Shown in pieces: positions 34,940 to 43,499 of a stretch of 51,790 nt of DNA. The stretch is from Stieleria tagensis (lineage in GTDB: Bacteria > Planctomycetota > Planctomycetia > Pirellulales > Pirellulaceae): positions 1 to 51,790 of the forward strand of contig NZ_JAMYFE010000093.1 in the NCBI RefSeq assembly GCF_024129865.1, given 5' to 3'. The position numbers were made by a program, and so were the translations under genes. Each line of letters opens with the position of its first letter. Position 1 is the stretch's first letter. The notes under the pieces are model-generated. The model was not told the origin of the DNA. It ran no database searches and worked only from the letters and a program-made list of their open reading frames with translations.

Positions 34940-35818
34940 TCACTCGTCGGTCATCAGATGGAACCATTCGGGATCCACAATCTTTTCCAGTTGCAGATTG
35001 AAGTAGGTTCTGCTGGGGTCTCTGATCTGCTCCCACGGTGGCGCCAACCTGGGAACGTCCCACACAATCTCGTTGTTCAAATAGATCCGAATGGGATCAT
35101 GTCGTGACCGGGCGGGGGAATAATACCAAGCTGTTTTTCCCTCACTCTGGCGAGCCTCAATCACCAACAGCATCTCCGGGTCAGTGGCATCGACAAACCC
35201 ATAAACCGCCCCGTCGATCACCTGGTCATCACTGCTTTGGTAGCGGTACAACGGACGCGACAGCAAACGCAACGGGTTGACTTCGTCGGGGGAAGTATGG
35301 GGCGAGTATTCCGCGCGAAACATTCGTGCGATCCGGTTCATTTGTGCCCCACGCGCGGTCGGCGTCGTTGCCGGGACGCCTGCCACCGGCAGCGGCTTGA
35401 AATCAACGCCCTCGGATTGAGGTGACCAGACAACGGCGTCGCCGCGACGCATCGTGAAGGGTGCATCCGAGAGCGATTGACACTCCGCAGAAATCATCTT
35501 TTGTGGCGACGTAATCGCATAGATTGAAACCACCGCCCGGGCACAGCCTTTTTCGATCCACAAGTAGGTGTCACCAAACGCAGTCCGCTCGGTCGCCTTG
35601 GACCACCGCAATAACGATCGCGGAACGCGCGTGAAGATTTCTTTTCCAGAACGATCAAAGAATCGATACTGATCAACTTCCTTGTCCGTGAACGCATGCA
35701 CTTGATCCGCGATCGCCGCCGGTGCTTCCTGTGCATCCTGCGCCGGCAATCGAGTTGTGATCAGCGTGCAGCCCCACACCAAGCCACACAACATGATCGA
35801 AGTTCGCTGGACTCGCAT
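34940..35818 (-). CDS. Small secreted protein, planctomycete-type paralogue B
   Basis: The 292-residue protein has a signal peptide (MRVQRTSIMLCGLVWGCTLITTRLPAQ, about 1-27). It shares the core of the protein at 28644-29471: PLRLLSRPLYRY, then GAVYGFVDATDPEMLLVIEA, then YYSPAR and a W-D/P-rich C-terminal part. No known catalytic motif was seen. It stands 50 bp downstream of the membrane gene at 35869 and is followed by an inverted repeat. Being a paralogue of a gene in the sulfatase cluster, it may have a related job on the cell surface; that is inference. Confidence 0.75.
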   Translation of the reverse strand: MRVQRTSIMLCGLVWGCTLITTRLPAQDAQEAPAAIADQVHAFTDKEVDQYRFFDRSGKEIFTRVPRSLLRWSKATERTAFGDTYLWIEKGCARAVVSIYAITSPQKMISAECQSLSDAPFTMRRGDAVVWSPQSEGVDFKPLPVAGVPATTPTARGAQMNRIARMFRAEYSPHTSPDEVNPLRLLSRPLYRYQSSDDQVIDGAVYGFVDATDPEMLLVIEARQSEGKTAWYYSPARSRHDPIRIYLNNEIVWDVPRLAPPWEQIRDPSRTYFNLQLEKIVDPEWFHLMTDE

Positions 35819-35868
35819 GGTCGCGCCCTCACACTTTCATTAAAACGAATTTGTCGACATGATCTGAA

Positions 35869-36918
35869 TCAATCAGCTTTCTGACGAGACACGACGGAGC
35901 CCTCGATGGTTTCCGCTGGGGATTGCAAATTCGCGGTGACCAGTTTTTCGCGTTGGTGGGTATGCCACAGCTTCAGCAACATGAACAACGTCATGAACGC
36001 AACGATGAATGCAATGACCGTGTAGAACAACGGCTGCAAGTAGTTGACGGACACATGTCCGATCGCTTCGCCACCGGCCTTCATCGTGCGTCCGGCGATC
36101 CCTGCTTTGCTGACCACGATCGGATTGCCTTCGGCATCGAAAACGATTTCGTCGCCGCCTAAAATCCGCTCCGACTCGGCCAAGATGATGGTCGTGGTGG
36201 CCGCGGTGAACAGCGTCTTGCCGGGGTTGTCGGCGGCAAAGCGCCCCATGAAACTGACCATTCGCTCGGTGTCACGTCGCAACAGCGACATCACGCCGGC
36301 TCGCTGAGTGCTGGGAAGCGCCGCCAGTTCATCGGCATGGCGCCCGACCGCAACGGCCTGCTTGCTGGTCAGCTTGGTCGCCAGGGCGGCGCCGTCGTCA
36401 CCCAAGGTGCGAACCAACATGCCGCCAACGCCTGGCAGCTTCATCTCACTGCGAAGCGCCGACGATCCGACACGGCTGACCGTTTCGGCCAACTCTCGTC
36501 CGGCGCTGCCCGCCGACAATCGCGCCAGCGCAGGCCCGACTTGCGATTCCGGCAATTCTCCCAATGCGCGTAACACCGGCCCCAACGAGGGCGCGTTGTC
36601 GAGCGCCGAAAGCGCCTCTGGTCCATACTTGGCCGTCAACCGCGTGACCTGTTCGGCGGCTTCCTGGCCACCTTCTCGGAGTGCTGCCGCGCCGACCCGC
36701 TCGGCCACTTCGCGGCCGCCCTGTTTGGCCAAGAACTCGGTGGCCTGCTCGGTGCCTTCTTTGCCAAAGTATTTCATCACCGCGCGGGCAACCGCGGTGC
36801 CCGACAGCACTGCCGGAACGGCGACAGCGCGACTGGCTGTCACGGCAAGCAACGCTGCGCACAGCACCGCTGTGATTACTGGGACGGCGAGGCGGTTACG
36901 ACTGGAAAACAACTTCAC
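35869..36918 (-). CDS. Unknown membrane protein with Ala/Gly-rich helical domain
   Basis: I do not recognise this 349-residue protein. A signal-like hydrophobic stretch is at 11-33, a long Ala/Gly/Glu-rich helical region covers about 38-250, and one strong hydrophobic segment is at about 295-318 before a basic tail. The start is GTG at 36918, whose GTGA overlaps the stop of the upstream gene (36915), so the two are translationally coupled. The layout suggests an extracytoplasmic helical domain anchored by a C-terminal helix. It is the third gene of a run of three unknown genes (38452 to 35869). Confidence 0.72.
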   Translation of the reverse strand: MKLFSSRNRLAVPVITAVLCAALLAVTASRAVAVPAVLSGTAVARAVMKYFGKEGTEQATEFLAKQGGREVAERVGAAALREGGQEAAEQVTRLTAKYGPEALSALDNAPSLGPVLRALGELPESQVGPALARLSAGSAGRELAETVSRVGSSALRSEMKLPGVGGMLVRTLGDDGAALATKLTSKQAVAVGRHADELAALPSTQRAGVMSLLRRDTERMVSFMGRFAADNPGKTLFTAATTTIILAESERILGGDEIVFDAEGNPIVVSKAGIAGRTMKAGGEAIGHVSVNYLQPLFYTVIAFIVAFMTLFMLLKLWHTHQREKLVTANLQSPAETIEGSVVSRQKAD

Positions 36919-38084
36919 GACGATTCTCCGTCAACGATTTGATGATAGAAACGATCACGATAGGACTTGGCCAATTGGTCACAAACACGCGGGAGTGCGA
37001 CCGCCAGCCCGACGTCTTCCAACGGCGCGGCACCAGATTGAGCCTTCGGCTCGTTTCCGGCGATCAGAGCCGCTTGCAAGTCATCCAAATAGGTGTGCAA
37101 CTGACCGCCCAATTCGGCTTCGAAGCGATCGGTCATCCACCAGTCAATCACCAATCCGATGGCCAGCCCGGCGCCAAACCCGACCACTGCACCGACCGGA
37201 CCACCCAACGATCCGCCACCCGCACCCGTCGCGGATGCCCCCACCGTCGCGCTGGCTCCGGCCGCCGAACCGATCGCGATCGAAGGGGCAAATCGAACCA
37301 GCAATCCGCCGACAATGGAACGACCGGCGAACGCGCCGACCTCGCCCAACACAAACGCACCGAGCATGTTTTCGACACTATGGGTGCCCTGGTCGGCGGC
37401 ATAGTCACCCAAGCTGCCGGCGCGCTGTTGAAAGAACGATTCCTGGTGCGACAGCTGAACACCGGTCAGGTCGGCGGTGGACAACGCCGCCTGGACCTGG
37501 GTCAACATCCGGTTTTGATTGGCATTGACGTCGGTGCGAAACTGAACCAGCGCGGCCGATACATCATCCACCAGCTTCTGTTGTGAAAACAAATGGGTTT
37601 CAAACTTGTCCTGCACATAGGCCGCGACACGGTCGTCGCTGGCCCACCAGCCGCCAGGCATCCGTTTGATCACACCCAACCGCGTGGTGATGCTGGTCAT
37701 GTCACTGACAAAGTGGTCGACGCCGCGGTGATAACCGGCCAGTACATCTTTTAAACGCAGCACACAACGATCGGCTGCAGCACGGTTCTGATCATCAAGC
37801 TGGGCGATCAACGGGACGACAGCTATGTCGTAGAAATGGGCCCGAGCGACCCGGTCAGCCGTGGCCGAATCCAGAGCCACCGAATCCAGACCCCCTGTTT
37901 GCAGCATCTCGGTGTCTGACGCATCCATCGGCGAACCAGCAAACGGTGGTGACGAGGGCGATTGCAATTGGAAACACACGCCATAGGTGATCAGTGCGAC
38001 CGCGGTCGCACCGGTCAGCGCAATCGGCAGCGCACCGCGTTGCGGTCGCGCTGAATCACTTCGGCGGTGTCTGGTCCTATCCAA
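36915..38084 (-). CDS. Unknown membrane protein with glycine-zipper segment
   Basis: A 389-residue protein not known to me. One hydrophobic segment is near the N-terminus (about 18-38). The middle is helical and polar (about 70-230). A strongly Gly/Ala-rich hydrophobic region (about 255-315, including GAGGGSLGGPVGAV) resembles glycine-zipper membrane segments that pack in oligomers, and is followed by D-W-W-M. The start is TTG at 38084, just after an in-frame TGA, so no better start exists. It lies 20 bp after the 115-residue gene and overlaps the next gene by four bases. Function unknown; oligomeric membrane assembly is a possible reading of the sequence, not a known fact. Confidence 0.68.
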   Translation of the reverse strand: MDRTRHRRSDSARPQRGALPIALTGATAVALITYGVCFQLQSPSSPPFAGSPMDASDTEMLQTGGLDSVALDSATADRVARAHFYDIAVVPLIAQLDDQNRAAADRCVLRLKDVLAGYHRGVDHFVSDMTSITTRLGVIKRMPGGWWASDDRVAAYVQDKFETHLFSQQKLVDDVSAALVQFRTDVNANQNRMLTQVQAALSTADLTGVQLSHQESFFQQRAGSLGDYAADQGTHSVENMLGAFVLGEVGAFAGRSIVGGLLVRFAPSIAIGSAAGASATVGASATGAGGGSLGGPVGAVVGFGAGLAIGLVIDWWMTDRFEAELGGQLHTYLDDLQAALIAGNEPKAQSGAAPLEDVGLAVALPRVCDQLAKSYRDRFYHQIVDGESS

Positions 38085-38104
38085 TGTTTGTTCTCACACA
38101 CAGA

Positions 38105-38452
38105 TCATGACGCCCAAAATTTCCACTTGAAACGTTTCTTGGGCTTTTGTTTGGTTTGCACCCCCAAGACACCCCATTGATGCACATCGCCGACTTTGAT
38201 TTCGGCAACGCGCAGCAGCGACGCTTCCTTCAACTTTTGAATCAATCGGGTGTTACTGTCGGTCTGCACCACTTGAATTCGGCCTTGAAATTGGGCCATT
38301 GCCGACATGATGGCCGAAAGTGCCTGTCGCGCAGTCGTCTCCGCGCCGAAGTTATCGATCACAAAGACCGATTCATTTTTGGGACGCCCGACCACATCCG
38401 CAAAACGCCAGTGGTCTCCCTCCTGGTCCCAGCCGTGGTAATCACCAACCAT
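38105..38452 (-). CDS. Unknown small protein of the membrane-gene trio
   Basis: The protein has 115 residues from the ATG at 38452 (the frame extends to a TTG at 38500, which I reject because the extra residues are weak). It is mostly soluble-looking, with strands such as SVFVIDNFG and RIQVVQTD, and a basic, aromatic C-terminus (KQKPKKRFKWKFWAS). No family is recognised. Directly downstream on the same strand come the glycine-zipper protein (20 bp) and the Ala/Gly-rich protein. It may be a cytoplasmic partner of that pair. Confidence 0.6.
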   Translation of the reverse strand: MVGDYHGWDQEGDHWRFADVVGRPKNESVFVIDNFGAETTARQALSAIMSAMAQFQGRIQVVQTDSNTRLIQKLKEASLLRVAEIKVGDVHQWGVLGVQTKQKPKKRFKWKFWAS

Positions 38453-38528
38453 TGAGAAGCCCTCGTCTGAATCAACCAATAAAACCGATAAATTCAGCAA
38501 TCAGTTTACACGATTCAGCGTGCGCCAA

Positions 38529-39545
38529 TCAAAAATGGTTGGCCCAGTCAACTAGACAATCGTCCATCCATCGACTTCGGCCTCGGGCAATGAATCCGGC
38601 ATGGCCCCCAGCGCGGGTGACGACAAGCTGTGTTTGGTCGGGCCATTTGGCTCGCTCGAAACAATCGATGGGTACGATTGGGTCGTCTTTGGCGGCCAAT
38701 ACCAGGGTCGGAATCTGATTGCTGCCGGCCACTGCGATCGCGCCACAATCTCGATAATACTGCGGTGCGTCGGCAAAACCGCTGATCGGCGCCGTGATCC
38801 GGTCGTCCAATTCAAACAGTGTTTTGGGCCGGCCCTGCAATGCCGCTTGCTGAAACACAGCGTGCCGGCGAACGCCCGGGGCGATCCGATCGAACAGCGT
38901 GCGAATGAAGTAATAATTGTAGATCCGCCGCGAAAAACGCTGCATATTCTCGCTGCAGCGGACCAAATCGATCGGCGGGGCGACCACAGCAAGCTTCGCC
39001 ATTTGGTCCCACCAATGCGGTCGGGCATCCAATCCGGCACCGATCCGACCGGCAAATCGCAAGAGTTGGTTGCCCCCCAGCGAGACACCGGCGGCGGACA
39101 ATCGCGAATGTGGATTTCGCCGCGCCACAAAATCCAACGCCGCATACACGTCTTCGCTGCGGCCGGCATGGCTGAGCCCGCTGGCCAGGTCGCGGGCCGC
39201 CCCACATCCCCGCATGTCGACCCGGTACACGGTCCAGTTCGAGCGGACCAATCGATTCGCGATCCGAATCATATAAGGCGACCCGTGACAGCCGCTTAAC
39301 CCATGAAACAACACCATCGACCGATTCGACGGCGGCGACGAAAACGAACCACCGCCATCGACGGGTCTGTTCTCATGCAACACAATGGCATCGCCATCTG
39401 GCAATCGGACGATGTGGCGATCTGTCGGCTCAAGTGCCCGGTCGGTCACGCCTAGCGACGCGATCGTTTGCAGATGCCCCCCGCGAATCAAGCGATCGGG
39501 TAGAAAAGGTGGCGGAGAAAATGTATCCATCGACAATGTATTCAT
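38529..39545 (-). CDS. YheT/EMB8-type alpha/beta hydrolase
   Basis: The protein has 338 residues. The N-terminal LIRGGHLQTI segment and MVLFHGLSGCHGSPYM (oxyanion region) lead to the nucleophile elbow G-V-S-L-G-G-N. The sequence LVLAAKDDPIVP and RAGGHAGF supply the acid and His of the triad. This is the pattern of YheT/EMB8-like hydrolases, whose substrates are poorly known. I chose the ATG at 39545; the frame starts at a GTG two codons earlier, and MDTFSPPP at 39530 is also possible. It ends 76 bp before the small unknown gene at 38452 and lies divergent to thpR, with only 25 bp between start codons. Confidence 0.88.
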   Translation of the reverse strand: MNTLSMDTFSPPPFLPDRLIRGGHLQTIASLGVTDRALEPTDRHIVRLPDGDAIVLHENRPVDGGGSFSSPPSNRSMVLFHGLSGCHGSPYMIRIANRLVRSNWTVYRVDMRGCGAARDLASGLSHAGRSEDVYAALDFVARRNPHSRLSAAGVSLGGNQLLRFAGRIGAGLDARPHWWDQMAKLAVVAPPIDLVRCSENMQRFSRRIYNYYFIRTLFDRIAPGVRRHAVFQQAALQGRPKTLFELDDRITAPISGFADAPQYYRDCGAIAVAGSNQIPTLVLAAKDDPIVPIDCFERAKWPDQTQLVVTRAGGHAGFIARGRSRWMDDCLVDWANHF

Positions 39546-39570
39546 CGCCACAGTCTAGCGCATTAAGTTC

Positions 39571-40176
39571 ATGCAAACGATCCGGTCTTTTATTTCGATC
39601 CCCGTTCCCGCCGCCGTCACGTCGGCAGCCGGCAAGATCATCAAACGGCTCAAACCGCTCGATAGCGGTGTCAAATGGGTGCCCCTGGACAACTTTCACC
39701 TGACGCTGAAATTCTTGGGCGAAGTTGACAATGTGGAAGTTCCCGCCGTTTGCAAAGCGATTCGCAAAATCACTGACTCGCTCGAGCCCTTTGAACTGAG
39801 TTTCGCCGGCACCGGTGGCTTTCCCACATCCGATCGTCCACGCATCCTGTACGCCGGTGTCGCTGACCCCACCGGCAGCCTCGTCCGACTTGCCATGGGC
39901 TTGGAAAAACAGCTAGCCGAACTGGGGTTCAAACCGGAACCACGCGATTACACACCCCACCTGACCCTGGGTCGCACCCGCAGCAATTCGCGCCGCGCCG
40001 ACAGTCAGATCGTCGCGGCATTGGAAGAAATGAAAGACATCGAACTCGGCCAAATGATCGTCGACGAAGTCTGTCTGATGGCAAGTTTCCTGGACAAATC
40101 CGGTCCGACCTACCAAGTCATGGACACCATCGAGCTGGAAGAACGACCGTCCAGCAACGACTCCGCCGAACTGTGA
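39571..40176 (+). CDS. thpR: RNA 2',3'-cyclic phosphodiesterase
   Basis: The 201-residue 2H phosphoesterase has the two catalytic H-x-T-x motifs, H43-L-T-L (NFHLTLKFLGEV) and H130-L-T-L-G-R. ThpR/LigT enzymes open 2',3'-cyclic ends on RNA. The length fits the family (about 180-200). The start codon at 39571 begins MQTIRSFISI. No tRNA ligase or splicing gene is near; the downstream gene (calcineurin-like) starts 188 bp later. Confidence 0.9.
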   Translation: MQTIRSFISIPVPAAVTSAAGKIIKRLKPLDSGVKWVPLDNFHLTLKFLGEVDNVEVPAVCKAIRKITDSLEPFELSFAGTGGFPTSDRPRILYAGVADPTGSLVRLAMGLEKQLAELGFKPEPRDYTPHLTLGRTRSNSRRADSQIVAALEEMKDIELGQMIVDEVCLMASFLDKSGPTYQVMDTIELEERPSSNDSAEL

Positions 40177-40364
40177 TTGCAAGCAGCCACATGAATCTTT
40201 GAAAGATGTGGTTTTGATGAACCCTTGGGCGCACGACTTGCGCCGATTCGGCTGGGCAATTAGAGTGGGGACCGAATCGCGACCGACGCACAGTCAGCTG
40301 AACAGGTCTGTTGCTCGATCGTCACACGTCTCTCCGTCCCCACCTACGACCGCCCGCCGATTCG

Positions 40365-42377
40365 ATGAAACCAATCTTCCGTTTTGCACTGCTGCTGTGT
40401 CTGACGAGTGCGTCAACGCTCCCTTTCGCTCCCACGCTGGACGCCCACGAAGGCCATGAGCATGCCAAATCCGGCGAACCAGCGAACCCGCCCGTCATGA
40501 CCTCGCGCAGTGGCGCCAAAGTCATCGCGCCGGCGGTGGACGAGGACGCGTTTCAGTTCATCGTCTATGGCGATCGAACCGGTGGTGTTCCGGCCGGACT
40601 AAAGGTCCTAGAGCAAGCCGTTGTTGACACCAATTTGTTGGATCCCGATTTGGTGATGACAGTTGGCGATTTGGTCCAAGGTTACAACGAAACCGAAGAA
40701 TGGCTATCGCAGGCAGACGAGTACAAAGAGATCATGAACCGGTTGAAGATGCGCTGGTTTCCAGTGGCCGGCAACCACGATGTTTATTGGCGTGGCAAGA
40801 AAGCCGCGCCTCCCGGACAGCACGAATCGAACTATGAAGCCAACTTCGGTCCGCTGTGGTATTCGTTTCGCCACAAAAACGCCGGCTTCATCGTTCTATT
40901 TAGTGATGAAGGCGATCCGAAAACGAACTTGAAAGGGTTCAACGTCGGCGCGCTGCAGCAGATGAGTCAAAAACAGTTGGATTTCTTGCACCAATCCTTG
41001 AAAGACCTTGCCGATCAAGACCACGTATTTGTGTTCCTTCATCACCCGCGCTGGATCGGCGGTGGCTACACCGGATCGAACTGGACCGAAGTCCATGATC
41101 GACTGAAGAATGCCGGCAACGTCTCGGCAGTGTTTGCCGGACACATCCATCGGATGCGTTATGACGGTAACCAAGACGGCATCGAATACTTTGCTTTGGC
41201 CACCACCGGCGGCCACATTCCCAACGACACGCCGATCCCCGACGCCGGACACCTGCACCACTTCAACGTCGTCACCGTCCGCCCGGAACGAATCACCGTG
41301 GCCGCGTTGCCGGTCGGTGCCGTGTTTGATCCCAAGCAGTTCACACCTGAGTTCTTGGCCGAAGTCGAAAAAGCAAAATCGATCCGCCCCAAGCAGTTGT
41401 CCGAAAACATCCTGTTATCGGTCGATGGTTCGGCGGCCGGCGAAATCCAACTGGAACTCGAAAACCCCGCCTCGCGACCGGTCGAAATGACGCTGTTTCT
41501 GTCGGTCAACAGCTTGATGAACGAATGGAAATCGACGCTCGATCATCAACACTTGACACTGGAACCGGGTGAAAAAACAACGCTGGAATTCCTGTTGCAA
41601 CGCGACAGTGAATCCAGCCACAACATGACCCTGCCTGCGGTCACCGTGGCCACACGTTACTTGGGTCAGTCCGGTGCGATCGAATTGCCACCGACCGAAC
41701 ATCCGATCGGATTGCGATTAAGCGAAGTCCCCGCCGACTACTTCCGCAGCGCCACCAACCACGCCCTGCTGATCAGCGATGAAGCGTCCGCTGTCGCCAT
41801 CGAAAGCGATTCGTTTCAATTGCCGCCCGGCGCATTCACCCTGGAAACTTGGTTCAAGCCACAGGTCGCCGAAGACAACGATGCGATCATCGCCAAAACG
41901 CAAACCTCCGAGTACGCATTCTTTGCCGATCACGGTGTGGTCCGGTTCAGCGTCTATGTCGGTGGCAAGTACGTCAGTGCGGTGGCTCAGGACGCGCTGC
42001 CAGAAAACGAATGGTCGCATCTGGCCGGCGTTTTCGACGGCGAGCAAGTCGCGCTGTACATCAACGGCAAAAAAATCGACTCCAAACCGGCCCGGGGCAA
42101 ACGCAAAGGCAATTCGTTGCCGCTGTTCCTGGGTGCCGACCCCGATGGCAGCGGCGCACCGACGCGTTCGTTTGCTGGACAACTTGATGAATTCCGGCTC
42201 TCCAGCAGTGCCCGCTACAGCAACGATTTCGAACCGCAAAAACGCTTCGAACCGGACGCATCCACGGTGCTGCTACACCACTTCGACCGCACCGTCGGCC
42301 CGTTCCTGCTGGATCACAGCGCTTCGGCCGCCAACGGGTTGTTGGGCAAAACCAGCCGACTGGTTCCGGTCGAATAG
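40365..42377 (+). CDS. Secreted calcineurin-like phosphoesterase with LamG-like C-terminal domain
   Basis: The 670-residue protein has a signal peptide (1-27), a short His-rich segment, H-E-G-H-E-H, right after it, and a metallophosphatase domain (about 60-330). The motifs are Y-G-D70-R-T-G, G-D102, G-N-H138-D, H226-H227-P and G-H260-I-H262, all metal ligands present. The C-terminal 180 residues (from AFTLETWFKP to LDEFRLSSSARY) form a LamG/concanavalin-like domain. The ATG at 40365 gives the signal peptide. It probably acts outside the cytoplasm as a metal-dependent phosphohydrolase bound to a glycan; the substrate is unknown. A hairpin follows its stop at 42404-42447. Confidence 0.87.
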   Translation: MKPIFRFALLLCLTSASTLPFAPTLDAHEGHEHAKSGEPANPPVMTSRSGAKVIAPAVDEDAFQFIVYGDRTGGVPAGLKVLEQAVVDTNLLDPDLVMTVGDLVQGYNETEEWLSQADEYKEIMNRLKMRWFPVAGNHDVYWRGKKAAPPGQHESNYEANFGPLWYSFRHKNAGFIVLFSDEGDPKTNLKGFNVGALQQMSQKQLDFLHQSLKDLADQDHVFVFLHHPRWIGGGYTGSNWTEVHDRLKNAGNVSAVFAGHIHRMRYDGNQDGIEYFALATTGGHIPNDTPIPDAGHLHHFNVVTVRPERITVAALPVGAVFDPKQFTPEFLAEVEKAKSIRPKQLSENILLSVDGSAAGEIQLELENPASRPVEMTLFLSVNSLMNEWKSTLDHQHLTLEPGEKTTLEFLLQRDSESSHNMTLPAVTVATRYLGQSGAIELPPTEHPIGLRLSEVPADYFRSATNHALLISDEASAVAIESDSFQLPPGAFTLETWFKPQVAEDNDAIIAKTQTSEYAFFADHGVVRFSVYVGGKYVSAVAQDALPENEWSHLAGVFDGEQVALYINGKKIDSKPARGKRKGNSLPLFLGADPDGSGAPTRSFAGQLDEFRLSSSARYSNDFEPQKRFEPDASTVLLHHFDRTVGPFLLDHSASAANGLLGKTSRLVPVE

Positions 42378-42403
42378 ACCACGGATTCAGCGCAAAACAG
42401 CTC

Positions 42404-42447
42404 TCTCTCAGCCAGGCGTCGACCACACGATGGGTCTGGCTGAGAGA
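42404..42447. terminator. Hairpin after the phosphoesterase gene
   Basis: Perfect 12-nt arms, TCTCTCAGCCAG (42404-42415) and CTGGCTGAGAGA (42436-42447), enclose a 20-nt loop, 26 bp after the stop of the phosphoesterase. No U-run follows directly, but an AT-rich stretch, TAATAAATATTTTT, begins near 42474. That stretch may instead be part of the promoter of the operon starting at 42561. Confidence 0.55.
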
Positions 42448-42560
42448 TCGCAGATTCTCGACTCCGCGGCCGCTAATAAATATTTTTAGACAAATCCGCC
42501 GCGCCGGCGCATCCCTCGCTTGCTCACTGAACGACTCGTCCGTGCATCGCAAGCCACTTT

Positions 42561-43496
42561 ATGCCCGATTCTCTCGCCGCGCGACTGATTGATCTGAACC
42601 AGCAGGCGATCGCCATCCTGCGATTGCAGATCCCGCTGGACATGGGCCTGGGCCCCCAGCCGACAAATCGGCTGCAGCAAATCAATCAACAACTTGCCAG
42701 CGACGTGGATTCCGCAGTGTCCGTCGATGAACTGCTGGCCCGACATGACTTGCCCCAGCGGTATCAAACGTTCGCGCGGATGTTATTGATCGCTGACGAT
42801 CCGACGCCATTGTTCCAATCGGTCGCCGACCCGGATCTGGAGCGAGAATCGGCGGCAAACCCGTTCCGCCAAGCGATCACCGAACCGCTGGTCGTCGCCG
42901 GCCTGGCCTACCTGGGCATGATCTTTTTGTGCCTCTTCACGCTGCCACATATCGAGAATCAATACATCCAAGAAGGCGTTGCCCCGACCGGTGCCACCGG
43001 CTGGTTGATCGCAGTGCGCGACGCGATGCCCTACTGGATCGTTGGCTTTCCGATCGCGATGCTGTTGCTGACGATGCTGTGGCATCGGTTTGTCAAATCC
43101 TATCTACGCCAACGATTTCCCGGCAGCCGTTTGTACTCGCAGTGGTTGGTGGATGAATCACAAAGTCGACGTTTGGCGGCATTGGTCGGATCGGGGGTTG
43201 ATCGCGATCAGGCACTGACGCTGGTCGGCAATAGCGTCAAACCACCCTCGCCGGTTCGCGCGGTCGCCAGGAATTTGGTCATGCACGGCAGCCCAGCGAG
43301 TTCACCTCGATCACTGCGTCGCCTGGCCGGCTTCTATCACTTCTTGGCGGATGATCGACGGCGCACCTATTTTGCCAAAGTCCCGGCGCTGCTCGGTTTG
43401 CTGGTCGCCGCCACATTGGTGCTCGGCTACGCATTGGCAATGTTTTTGCCATGGGTGGAAGTCTTAACGAACATTCAATCCGTGCCGGGGTCGTAG
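42561..43496 (+). CDS. GspF-like membrane protein 1 (degenerate)
   Basis: The protein has 311 residues. Its plan resembles type II secretion/type IV pilus inner-membrane GspF/PilC proteins: helical cytoplasmic parts and hydrophobic segments (LVVAGLAYLGMIFLCLFTL; PYWIVGFPIAMLLLTML; VPALLGLLVAATLVLGYALAMF). It is shorter and more divergent than normal GspF (about 400 residues). The call rests on topology and on the two GspF-like genes directly after it. It is the first gene of a seven-gene operon; the next starts 3 bp after its stop. Confidence 0.68.
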   Translation: MPDSLAARLIDLNQQAIAILRLQIPLDMGLGPQPTNRLQQINQQLASDVDSAVSVDELLARHDLPQRYQTFARMLLIADDPTPLFQSVADPDLERESAANPFRQAITEPLVVAGLAYLGMIFLCLFTLPHIENQYIQEGVAPTGATGWLIAVRDAMPYWIVGFPIAMLLLTMLWHRFVKSYLRQRFPGSRLYSQWLVDESQSRRLAALVGSGVDRDQALTLVGNSVKPPSPVRAVARNLVMHGSPASSPRSLRRLAGFYHFLADDRRRTYFAKVPALLGLLVAATLVLGYALAMFLPWVEVLTNIQSVPGS

Positions 43497-43499
43497 TCA

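Noticed and set aside
40199-40459. Small plus-strand frame between thpR and the phosphoesterase
   Set aside because: It runs into the start of the phosphoesterase in another frame and shows no protein-like features.
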